From positions 1-46,275 of the forward strand of contig JAKSIZ010000015.1 in assembly GCA_024398515.1 (NCBI GenBank): a stretch of 46,275 nucleotides of DNA, read 5' to 3'. Origin of the DNA: Bacteroidaceae bacterium. GTDB taxonomy: Bacteria; Bacteroidota; Bacteroidia; Bacteroidales; Bacteroidaceae. The first letter of the stretch is position 1; the number at the start of each line of letters is the position of its first letter. Under the pieces are notes generated by a model. It was not told where the DNA came from, ran no database searches, and saw only the letters and a program-made list of their open reading frames with translations. A program made the translations under genes and the position numbers. Shown piece by piece: positions 15,606 to 22,928 of this stretch.

Positions 15606-16601
15606 ATGGTTAATTACAAAGACCTTGGTCTCGTAAATACACGCGAGATGTTTAAGAAAGCAGTTGCCGGCGGTTATGCAATCCCAGCATTCAACTTCAA
15701 CACAATGGAGCAGATGCAGGCAATCGTAATGGCAGCAGTTGAAACAAAGTCGCCTGTAATCATGCAGGTATCAAAGGGTGCACGCAACTATGCAAACGGC
15801 ACAATCCTCCGCAACCTTGCAAAGGGCGCAGTGGAATATGCAAAGGAACTCGGTTGCGAAAAGCCGGAAATCGTGCTTCACCTTGACCACGGTGACAGCT
15901 TCGAACTCTGCAAGGACTGCATCGACAATGGTTTCTCTTCAGTAATGATCGACGGTTCAAGCCTTCCTTTCGAGGAAAACATTGCACTTGCAAAGAAGGT
16001 TGTTGACTATGCTCACCAGTTCGACGTAACAGTTGAAGCAGAACTTGGCGTACTCGCAGGCGTTGAGGACGAAGTTTGTGCAGCAGAGTCTCACTATACA
16101 AAGCCAGAGGAAGTTATTGAGTTTGCAACTCGCACAGGCTGCGACTCATTGGCAATCTCAATCGGTACATCGCACGGCGCACACAAGTTCACCCCAGAAC
16201 AGTGTACACTCGTAAACGGAGTCCTCGTTCCTCCTCCATTGGCATTCGACGTTTTGGAAGAAATCGAGAAGAAACTTCCTGGTTTCCCTATCGTTCTCCA
16301 CGGTTCATCTTCAGTTCCTATGGAAGAAGTAAACACTATCAACCAGTTTGGTGGCAAGCTCGAAGCAGCAATAGGTATTCCTGAAGAGCAGCTCCGCAAG
16401 GCATCAAAGTCTGCTGTCTGCAAGATCAATATCGACTCTGACTCACGTCTTGCAATGACTGCAGCCATCCGCAAACACCTTGCAGAACATCCTGGAGACT
16501 TCGATCCGCGTCAGTACTTGAAGCCTGCACGTGAGAACATGAAGAAGATGTACATCCACAAGATAGTGAATGTACTCGGTTCTGACGGCAAACTTGCATA
16601 A
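15606..16601 (+). CDS. fba: Class II fructose-1,6-bisphosphate aldolase
   Basis: 331 residues, cytosolic zinc enzyme of glycolysis and gluconeogenesis (fructose 1,6-bisphosphate to DHAP and glyceraldehyde 3-phosphate). AIPAFNFNTMEQMQA at the N-terminus, HLDHGDSFE (metal and catalytic Asp/His), EAELGVLAGVEDE, GTSHGAHKF and LHGSSSVP (metal ligands and phosphate site) are all intact. Monocistronic: own promoter region, followed by two hairpins. Codons are strongly biased towards a small preferred set compared with neighbouring genes, as expected for a highly expressed enzyme. Confidence 0.96.
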   Translation: MVNYKDLGLVNTREMFKKAVAGGYAIPAFNFNTMEQMQAIVMAAVETKSPVIMQVSKGARNYANGTILRNLAKGAVEYAKELGCEKPEIVLHLDHGDSFELCKDCIDNGFSSVMIDGSSLPFEENIALAKKVVDYAHQFDVTVEAELGVLAGVEDEVCAAESHYTKPEEVIEFATRTGCDSLAISIGTSHGAHKFTPEQCTLVNGVLVPPPLAFDVLEEIEKKLPGFPIVLHGSSSVPMEEVNTINQFGGKLEAAIGIPEEQLRKASKSAVCKINIDSDSRLAMTAAIRKHLAEHPGDFDPRQYLKPARENMKKMYIHKIVNVLGSDGKLA

Positions 16602-16607
16602 TAAGAA

Positions 16608-16718
16608 CACACCTTCAAATTCCTTTTGAAAGGTGTTGGAGTATGTTTCCACTCTTTGAAGGGACAAAAAAAGAACTTACTGTCTCGGCTTGGCAACATT
16701 GTCAAGCCGATTTTTTTT
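16608..16718 (+). terminator. Double hairpin and terminator after the aldolase gene
   Basis: A first hairpin (ACACCTTCAAA with TTTGAAAGGTGT, 16608-16636) has no T run. The second, CGGCTTG (16686-16692) with CAAGCCG (16703-16709), is followed by eight T (16711-16718) and is a standard intrinsic terminator. Confidence 0.85.
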
Positions 16719-16771
16719 GCTTTTTTCGCAACAAATTGTCCGTTCGGAATTAGTATGATGCACTAATTTCG

Positions 16772-16920
16772 ATGCAGATGTCAAACGAGAACTTTCGTCT
16801 TGATGTGCTTGAGAACGATATTCTTGCCCTCAGCGAGAAACTAATGTCGTTGCTCTTATTCGACCACACTGCTCAACATTCTCGATAATTATGAGGAAGA
16901 GATTTGTCACTCGTTTTTAC
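16772..16920 (+). pseudogene. Decayed 5' fragment, possibly of a DNA methylase/restriction-type protein
   Basis: From ATG 16772 a short frame reads MQMSNENFRLDVLENDIL then ALSEKLMSLLLFDHT and stops at 16888. After a +1 shift it continues TLLNILDNYEEEICHS. From memory the pattern resembles the N-terminus of Bacteroidales methylase/restriction-associated proteins (ALSxxLLxxLLxDxTT..NIxWATDxYE), with the WAT codons lost. There is no promoter, and it runs into the 3' end of the opposite-strand esterase gene. The reading is tentative; it may simply be non-coding spacer. Confidence 0.3.
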
Positions 16921-17495
16921 TGCAAGCCGAGGATTTGCTTGGCAAGGGGGACGATGTGTTGGCGTAGGACTTTCTCGTTCAGACGGTGCTCGCCATCGAA
17001 ACGCTGGGCGTTGGCGTAGTGCTTCTTGAAGAGGTCGTAACAGTTGGCTGTGGTGTCGTGAATGCCAAACATGCCGTACGTGTTTGCCTTGTCGAAGTCG
17101 GTTATGCCCTTAAACTGCTGGCGTTCCATCTGGTTGAAGTGCTGAATGATGTCGCGAGTGATGCGGAATTCCTTTTGATTGTCCTTGCGGCCATTGAGGA
17201 ACTTGAATGTTCCGGTCTTCAACACTTTCGACATTGTTGACATGTTGAACGCTGGGTTTACGCAAATCTTCTTGAACCCGAACATCTGCTGTGCATACAT
17301 TGCGCCCATTGATGTGCCGATGATGAGGTCTGGCTGTTCCTGCTTGCAGAATTCCTGCAGGTAAGGCAACGCCTCGACGGGGTCAACGGGTATGTCGGGG
17401 GCTACGATTTCGATGTCGGTGAATATGCGGCGCAGGGCTTCTACCGTGCCGCTGGCTCCTGAACTGCCAAAGCCGTGGAAATATACGATCTTCAT
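16917..17495 (-). CDS. YqiA-like alpha/beta-hydrolase (predicted esterase)
   Basis: 192 residues of the UPF0227/YqiA type: IVYFHGFGSSGASG oxyanion-loop region at 3-16 and nucleophile elbow GTSMGA with Ser62. A late Asp in GIHDTTAN and His in DGEHRLNE complete a Ser-Asp-His triad in the expected order. Predicted cytosolic serine esterase; physiological substrate unknown. Monocistronic and divergent from the helicase gene. A TACCTTTG-type -7 box lies on the minus strand at 17539-17546. Confidence 0.86.
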   Translation of the reverse strand: MKIVYFHGFGSSGASGTVEALRRIFTDIEIVAPDIPVDPVEALPYLQEFCKQEQPDLIIGTSMGAMYAQQMFGFKKICVNPAFNMSTMSKVLKTGTFKFLNGRKDNQKEFRITRDIIQHFNQMERQQFKGITDFDKANTYGMFGIHDTTANCYDLFKKHYANAQRFDGEHRLNEKVLRQHIVPLAKQILGLQ

Positions 17496-17538
17496 TCTTT
17501 TCGTTCCTTTCTTTTTATGGTTTTACGTTTTGTCGGTG

Positions 17539-17546
17539 CAAAGGTA
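17539..17546 (-). promoter_or_regulatory. -7 element of the esterase gene
   Basis: CAAAGGTA on the plus strand reads TACCTTTG on the minus strand, about 43 nt before the ATG at 17495. No convincing -33 box is seen. Confidence 0.45.
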
Positions 17547-17612
17547 CGTTATTTTTTTCTAATTATCATAGGATAGGTGGGAGAAATTACGGCAGTAACT
17601 GTCAGAACAATT

Positions 17613-17676
17613 CAACAATAAAAGCAAAAAACTTCGTCTTTTTCTTTGTATTGTCTTCGATAAGCACTAACGTTGA
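17613..17676 (+). repeat. Promoter-bearing repeat, upstream degenerate copy
   Basis: The 49 bp at 17613-17661 are identical to 17701-17749. Beyond that the copy continues AAGCACTAACGTTGAC, where the -7 box is TAACGTTG instead of TAACTTTG, so this copy is probably a weak or dead promoter. The repeat distance is 88 bp. Confidence 0.85.
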
Positions 17677-17764
17677 CTGCGTCGAAATTAGGCTGCATCT
17701 CAACAATAAAAGCAAAAAACTTCGTCTTTTTCTTTGTATTGTCTTCGATTTGCACTAACTTTGC
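17675..17764 (+). promoter_or_regulatory. Promoter-bearing repeat driving the helicase gene
   Basis: TTTG at 17733-17736, 19-nt spacer, TAACTTTG at 17756-17763. The whole stretch from GACTGC (17675) aligns with 43568-43656 upstream of the GH2 gene, including GCATCT, AACAATAAA, the pyrimidine tract and TGTATTG. The -7 box ends only 5 nt before the ATG at 17769, so transcription should begin at or next to the start codon. Confidence 0.8.
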
Positions 17765-17768
17765 CCCC

Positions 17769-19196
17769 ATGATTACCGATATCCTTAAAGAAAAGATTAC
17801 CGATGCACTTGCTTTTCCTCCTACGCGGGAGCAGGCTGAAGCTATAGAAACCTTCGCTGGTTTCTTCTTTTCACGCAACAATATGTCGGCAATGATACTG
17901 CGTGGATGTGCCGGAACGGGCAAGACAACTCTTGCAAGTGCAATAGTGAAAGTGCTCGACGACATGGGGCGAAAGGTCGTACTGCTTGCTCCTACAGGCC
18001 GTGCAGCAAAGGTGTTTTCTCTTTATTCGGGCAAAGAAGCGCTTACAATCCATCGCAAGATATACCGACAGAAGTCGATGACAAGCGACGAAGTGTCGTT
18101 TTCGCTCGACTTCAACAAGGGCAAGAACGTGCTGTTTGTTATCGATGAGTCGTCGATGGTGTCCAATCTCGGGGGCGAAAGTATCTTTGGAAGTGGCTGT
18201 CTGCTCGACGATTTGATTCAATATATATATGAAGAAGGCGACAACTGCCGCATTCTTTTCATGGGCGACAAGGCGCAATTGCCGCCGGTAGGGGAGGATG
18301 AAAGTCCTGCCCTCAGTGCTGATGTTCTCGAAGGATATGGGCTTGAGGTGTCGGTGGCGGAGCTTAACGAGGTGGTCCGTCAGCATGAAGAGAGCGGAAT
18401 TCTATACAATGCGACGCAGATTAGGAACCATTTAGCTTACGAACTTCCCAAGATTCGTCTTGCCGGTTTTGCCGATGTTCAGGTGGTGACGGGCTCTGAA
18501 CTCATCGAAAGCCTGAGTAATAGTTACCGCGAGGTAGGCATAGACGAGACTATGGTGGTGACTCGCAGCAACAAACGTGCCAATATATACAACCAGGGAA
18601 TACGCCGCACGGTGCTCGACCGCGAGGATAAGATGTGCGGAGGCGACATGCTGTTAGTGGTGAAAAACAACTATTACTGGACCGAAACCGACCCTGATTG
18701 CAACATCGCCTTCATTGCAAATGGCGACAGGGCTGTGGTGAAACGCATTCGCAACGAGCATCAACTCTATGGTTTCACCTTTGCTGACGTGACTTTAGAA
18801 ATGCCTGACTACGACAACTACGAGTTTACGGCACACGTGATGCTCGATACAATCTACACCGAAAGTCCCGCACTGACACGCGAACAGAGCGAACATCTCT
18901 ATCAAAGTGTGCTTGAGGACTACTCGCTGCAACCCAATCGACCGGCTCGGAAGCGCGAACTTCTTGCCCAGGTGCGCAATGATTCGCACTACAATGCACT
19001 GCAAGTGAAGTTTGCATACGCCGTTACTTGTCATAAGGCACAGGGTGGTCAGTGGTCGCATGTATATATTGACCAGGGCTACATGACCGAAGAAATGCTC
19101 ACCGAGGACTACATACACTGGCTCTACACAGCCTTCACACGTGCCACGGAGAAGCTTTTCCTTGTCAACTGGAACGCAAAACAAATTGCCGAATGA
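17769..19196 (+). CDS. RecD-like ATP-dependent DNA helicase (superfamily 1)
   Basis: 475 residues from ATG 17769. An N-terminal segment (LAFPPTREQAEAIETFAGF) precedes Walker A GCAGTGKTT (46-54). VLLAPTGRAAKVF (motif Ia), FVIDESSMV (Walker B/motif II), ILFMGDKAQLPPV (motif III) and the C-terminal UvrD_C_2 motifs VTCHKAQGGQWSHVYID and YTAFTRATEKLFLVNW follow. Predicted 5'-3' SF1B helicase acting on single-stranded DNA ends or R-loops; it lacks the N-terminal helix-hairpin-helix part of RecD2. The longer open frame from 17673 crosses the promoter and is rejected. The likely mRNA is leaderless. Its TGA overlaps the ATG of the next gene. Confidence 0.92.
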   Translation: MITDILKEKITDALAFPPTREQAEAIETFAGFFFSRNNMSAMILRGCAGTGKTTLASAIVKVLDDMGRKVVLLAPTGRAAKVFSLYSGKEALTIHRKIYRQKSMTSDEVSFSLDFNKGKNVLFVIDESSMVSNLGGESIFGSGCLLDDLIQYIYEEGDNCRILFMGDKAQLPPVGEDESPALSADVLEGYGLEVSVAELNEVVRQHEESGILYNATQIRNHLAYELPKIRLAGFADVQVVTGSELIESLSNSYREVGIDETMVVTRSNKRANIYNQGIRRTVLDREDKMCGGDMLLVVKNNYYWTETDPDCNIAFIANGDRAVVKRIRNEHQLYGFTFADVTLEMPDYDNYEFTAHVMLDTIYTESPALTREQSEHLYQSVLEDYSLQPNRPARKRELLAQVRNDSHYNALQVKFAYAVTCHKAQGGQWSHVYIDQGYMTEEMLTEDYIHWLYTAFTRATEKLFLVNWNAKQIAE

Positions 19197-20272
19197 TGCT
19201 TTACAAGAACAAACTTATACGTCAATTACTGCAAAAACGAGTGCTGCGAGGGGCGATGACGATGCTTTTCATCGTTGCCGCCATGCCTTTGTGGGCGCAA
19301 TACAATGATATTCGCTACCTCACAAACAGTGCTGCAAAACTCGTACAGATAGACTGTGAGGACGACGCAACGCTGCTCTACTTCACCTACGACAACACTC
19401 GCCCCAACACTTACCTCTATGTCTCTGATGCCATACGACTCAAAGTGGGGGGCATAGACTACTATCTGAAGGGCGCAGGCAATATGCCTGTGTCGCACGA
19501 TGGAGGCGACAAGTCGGTCGCCGGAAGGGCAGGGAAGAGGCTGAACTTCGTTCTTGCATTCGACAAAGTGCCCATTGACAAGCCTTTCGACCTCATTGAA
19601 AACGAACTGAGCACCACTGCTTTCAACTTCCATGCAATAAAAGTGAACACGCAACTGAGGACAAGACGCTACGACATTGACGTGTTCCTCGAAGACACTC
19701 ATATAAAACATCGCAACGTAGTGAACGTCGGAGGCAGCCGCTACAACGTGTGGAAATGCCGAGGACTGACGCTGACGATGCACTCCATGCGCACTGGTGC
19801 GAAGGGCGACGACATTAAGGTGATGCTTGACATAGTGAACAACACGGGCCGCAGCATCAATTTCAGCACCGACGACCTCAACATCATTGCCTACAAAAAG
19901 AAGAAAGAAGTGGCGCTTACCATGCCTGTGGCAGACAATAATGGGGTAGGGAATAGCGTCAGACGATGGGATGACTACGAGGCATTGCTTGCCGACGAAG
20001 ACGAACCCCGACGCAAGACTTCCACGCGAATCAGCACTCTCGACGTGTTGTCGCGATATGCCGTGACGGACAACAACGCCGTGTTCAGCCGATACCTTCA
20101 GCAGTTGAAGACCGACTTGTCCGACCGCGCACTCGTCTCTCGTGCCATAGACAATGGCGAATGTCATGGCGGAATGTTCACCCTCGACGCCAAGAAGTCC
20201 GACTACATCACTATCGCCTTCACCCTCGACGGCGAATCATATCGCTACAAGATAATCGTCAATCAGCAGTAA
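19193..20272 (+). CDS. Secreted protein of unknown function
   Basis: 359 residues with a signal peptide: charged MMLYKNKLIRQLLQKRVLRG, then AMTMLFIVAAMPLWA and a mature start around QYNDIRYL (about 36). The mature part is beta-rich with alternating hydrophobic strands (TLLYFTYDN, TYLYVSDAIRLKVGG, YKIIVNQQ at the end), like an immunoglobulin- or DUF4352-like fold, and has no recognisable catalytic motif or membrane segment. I do not recognise the family. Its ATG overlaps the helicase stop (ATGA, 19193-19196), so translation is coupled to a cytosolic DNA helicase, an odd pairing. A 313-codon open frame lies antisense to it, but the signal peptide and overlap favour the plus frame. Confidence 0.8.
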   Translation: MMLYKNKLIRQLLQKRVLRGAMTMLFIVAAMPLWAQYNDIRYLTNSAAKLVQIDCEDDATLLYFTYDNTRPNTYLYVSDAIRLKVGGIDYYLKGAGNMPVSHDGGDKSVAGRAGKRLNFVLAFDKVPIDKPFDLIENELSTTAFNFHAIKVNTQLRTRRYDIDVFLEDTHIKHRNVVNVGGSRYNVWKCRGLTLTMHSMRTGAKGDDIKVMLDIVNNTGRSINFSTDDLNIIAYKKKKEVALTMPVADNNGVGNSVRRWDDYEALLADEDEPRRKTSTRISTLDVLSRYAVTDNNAVFSRYLQQLKTDLSDRALVSRAIDNGECHGGMFTLDAKKSDYITIAFTLDGESYRYKIIVNQQ

Positions 20273-20337
20273 ATCCTATGTACCGCAGCAAGGTTCTTGC
20301 TTAAGAGACGATTAACACAAAGTTAAGCGACTGAAAA

Positions 20338-20400
20338 AAAACTGCTACAGTTTTCGATCGAAAACTGTAGCAGTTTTGACTTGAAAACTGTAGCAGTTTT
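20338..20400 (+). repeat. Three-unit palindrome array, copy 3
   Basis: Units at 20338-20354, 20361-20377 and 20384-20400, with spacers CGATCG and GACTTG, identical to copy 2 over all 63 bp. It lies 66 bp after the secreted-protein gene and about 140 bp before the C10 protease gene. Flank AGCGTTCGTCCTGAG and ATCAACATTGTCG resemble copies 2 and 4. Confidence 0.93.
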
Positions 20401-20510
20401 CTTTCGGGTTTAGCGTTCGTCCTGAGTCATCAACATTGTCGCTTCTTTGCATCAAAGCGTAAAAACCCAAAAAAAAATTGTAAAAAGGCAATGAATACAA
20501 AAATTTTTTA

Positions 20511-20518
20511 TAATTTTG
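20511..20518 (+). promoter_or_regulatory. -7 element of the first C10 protease gene
   Basis: TAATTTTG matches TAnnTTTG, 21 nt before the ATG at 20540. No TTTG at the right distance upstream. Confidence 0.45.
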
Positions 20519-20539
20519 CAACCGATTTATATGTTTATT

Positions 20540-22852
20540 ATGAAAAAATTATTTTTAGCAGTTGCCTTATTGTCTGCATTGACTTGCGGTGCAACCATAA
20601 ATAAGGCAAACATGAAAGTCGCCTACACAGCAAAGACAGCTGGTAAGGTTGACTTCACAGTGTTAAACAAGGTCGGCGACAAGGGATTTGTTATTCTTGA
20701 CAGCCAAGACCAAGTGTTAGGCTATTCCGATGCAGGAACGTTCGACTACGACAAGATGCCTGAAAACCTCAAGTGGTGGTTGAGCCAGTATCAGGAGCAG
20801 ATTAACTGGGCTCGCACCAATGGGGTTCAAAGTCCAAAGTCCCAAGCTTTGAGCGACAGCGACTCCATCATCGTGCAACCTCTTCTGGGAGAAACAGAAT
20901 GGAGTCAAGACCTTCCTTTCTGCATTTACTGTCCGCCTGATGGTAAATATTACAGTGCTGTAGGTTGTGTGGCAACGGCAATGGCGCAGATAATGTATTA
21001 CCACAAATGGCCAATGAGGGGGCATGGGTATCACGAATATGAATGGAATGGTAATACGATTTCCCGCAATTTCAGTGAGTCAATATACGATTGGGACAAC
21101 ATGTTGCCGAAATATCGTAGTGGAGAATACACCGATGAACAGGGAAAGGCTGCTTCGAGATTGTGTGCCGATGCAGGTATAAGTGTTGATATGCAATACA
21201 CTGCCCGCGAAAGTGGTGCGGATTCAAGGGCAATGAAGTATGCTTTTGTGCGTAATTTCGGTTATTCTGCCAAGACTCATTACTTGGCGCAATTTAATAT
21301 GCCAAAAGAAAAATGGGACAGCGTACTCGTAGCAGAACTTGATGCAGCCAGACCTATTCTATATTGTGGTCAGGACGACAATGGGTATGGAGGACATGCT
21401 TTTGTGTGCGATGGATATACGCAAGAAGGCTTCTTCCATTTTAACTGGGGATGGAACGGAAGCGGAAACGGATATTTCAAGACTGGTGCGCTAAATGTAA
21501 GTGGATATAAATTTAACATTTTCAACGATATTACGATTGGAATAGAACCGCGTTCAACTGTACTTGTAGATGGACTGTGCTATGAAATAATGTCAGACTC
21601 AACAGTTGTGTTTACTTATAGGGATGATTCTGAATATACAGATTCTGTTGTTATTCCTGAGGAAGTGACTATTGATAGTGTGACATATAAGGTAAGCGGT
21701 CTGATTCCAGGATGTCTGTCGGAACAGGTGATTGCGCCTTCTATTCAGGTGCCGTGGACAACGCCTCCTGCTGCAGAAAGAGTATTCAGTGATTTTGTAT
21801 ATAAAAACACAGTGCTCATCGTACCGGATAATTGTGTTGAACTTTATGCAAATACTATAGGATGGGATAAGTTCTTGTGCATAAAGGATACTATCGGGCA
21901 TAGTTTTGAGTGGAGTGAATGGGAACCGTTTGATGATGGAAGAGGTACTTATATATATACTGCCAATTACTATTTTGATAAAGGTTTCAAAGACACAGAC
22001 ATGCCAATCTCAGTTAGAAAGAGTAAGACTAATGAGGGACAGTGGCAGTTCCGGCTTCTGCATTGGTCATACGATACCGACCTATATATTACCTATGATA
22101 GCATAACGGGAAACTGCTTCATTCCAAAACAATATGCAGGCTATGAAATTCTTATTGATGGTGTAGAGGCGTCAGTATATATTTCAGATGTTCCGAATTT
22201 CTCATCAAAATATACTTATGAGAAATATCCTTGCAAATATGATGCTGAAAAAGGTTTGTTTACATTGAATGTTATTTATCAGTGTGGTGGGGAAAATGAT
22301 GATGCATACAAAAATCATGGAGTGGAGACATTCCAGATTGATGGGTTTTTAACCGATATGTTTGCAATATATGATTACGACAAGACATTCGGCAAGAAGA
22401 TTGGAGTCAGAATCACGGCGGCAAACGGGATAAAGTCATGCAAATATGTTTTTGTGGAAGGCGAGATAAGTCAGGATTCGGTTGCTGTAGTGGCACAGCA
22501 GATAGCCGACACTCTCATTGAAAGCAAGACTGCCTACGTTGGCTTGTCAACTTACAAACCTGCTTCCGTAAGCAAGACTTACACAATGGTAATTGCAGGT
22601 TTCGGTAAGAATGGCGACTTCCGCAACTATACGTCAACGATAGTAAACTACAACGACATATATGATATGAAGCTTGGCGATGCTAATAAGGACGATGCTA
22701 TTGATGTCAGCGACATTACGACAACGGCAGCATATATACTTGGCAACAAACCAACCATCTTCAACCGTTTCTCTGCCGATATAGATAAGGACGGAGTCAT
22801 AACGGTTGCCGACATAACTGCTCTTGCGGCAATGATATTAGGAAACGAGTAG
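20540..22852 (+). CDS. C10 (streptopain-type) cysteine protease with C-terminal dockerin-like repeats
   Basis: 770 residues from ATG 20540 (ATG 20531 is also in frame). Signal peptide MKKLFLAVALLSALTCGA. A short propeptide/inhibitor-like part (KVGDKGFVILDSQDQVLGYSDAG) precedes the C10 domain, with Cys143 in AVGCVATAMAQIMYYHKWP and His286 in GGHAFVCDGYTQEGFFHFNWGW. A BspA-type segment follows (VLIVPDNCVELYANTIGW), then a beta-rich module beginning EWSEWEPFDDGRGTYIY (about 457-602). Two dockerin-like repeats close the protein (LGDANKDDAIDVSDITTTAAY and DIDKDGVITVADITALAAM). Secreted protease, probably activated by propeptide removal. It converges on a second C10 gene with a shared terminator. 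No cohesin is in the window. Confidence 0.93.
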   Translation: MKKLFLAVALLSALTCGATINKANMKVAYTAKTAGKVDFTVLNKVGDKGFVILDSQDQVLGYSDAGTFDYDKMPENLKWWLSQYQEQINWARTNGVQSPKSQALSDSDSIIVQPLLGETEWSQDLPFCIYCPPDGKYYSAVGCVATAMAQIMYYHKWPMRGHGYHEYEWNGNTISRNFSESIYDWDNMLPKYRSGEYTDEQGKAASRLCADAGISVDMQYTARESGADSRAMKYAFVRNFGYSAKTHYLAQFNMPKEKWDSVLVAELDAARPILYCGQDDNGYGGHAFVCDGYTQEGFFHFNWGWNGSGNGYFKTGALNVSGYKFNIFNDITIGIEPRSTVLVDGLCYEIMSDSTVVFTYRDDSEYTDSVVIPEEVTIDSVTYKVSGLIPGCLSEQVIAPSIQVPWTTPPAAERVFSDFVYKNTVLIVPDNCVELYANTIGWDKFLCIKDTIGHSFEWSEWEPFDDGRGTYIYTANYYFDKGFKDTDMPISVRKSKTNEGQWQFRLLHWSYDTDLYITYDSITGNCFIPKQYAGYEILIDGVEASVYISDVPNFSSKYTYEKYPCKYDAEKGLFTLNVIYQCGGENDDAYKNHGVETFQIDGFLTDMFAIYDYDKTFGKKIGVRITAANGIKSCKYVFVEGEISQDSVAVVAQQIADTLIESKTAYVGLSTYKPASVSKTYTMVIAGFGKNGDFRNYTSTIVNYNDIYDMKLGDANKDDAIDVSDITTTAAYILGNKPTIFNRFSADIDKDGVITVADITALAAMILGNE

Positions 22853-22870
22853 CAGAACCTTATTCATAAA

Positions 22871-22915
22871 AAAAAGTTTCGCGACATTTCATTTGAAGTG
22901 CCGCGAAACTTTTTT
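22871..22915. terminator. Bidirectional terminator between the two C10 protease genes
   Basis: AAAAAGTTTCGCG (22871-22883) pairs with CGCGAAACTTTTT (22902-22914). The A run on one side and the T run on the other serve both convergent genes. Confidence 0.9.
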
Positions 22916-22928
22916 ATGATGTTATCGA

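Noticed and set aside
17673-17768. N-terminal extension of the helicase
   Set aside because: It would translate the promoter repeat; helicases of this family start close to the ATG at 17769.
19226-20167. Long open frame on the minus strand (313 codons)
   Set aside because: It lies antisense to a plus-strand gene with a signal peptide and an ATGA overlap with the helicase; its composition shows no domain and no promoter or RBS.
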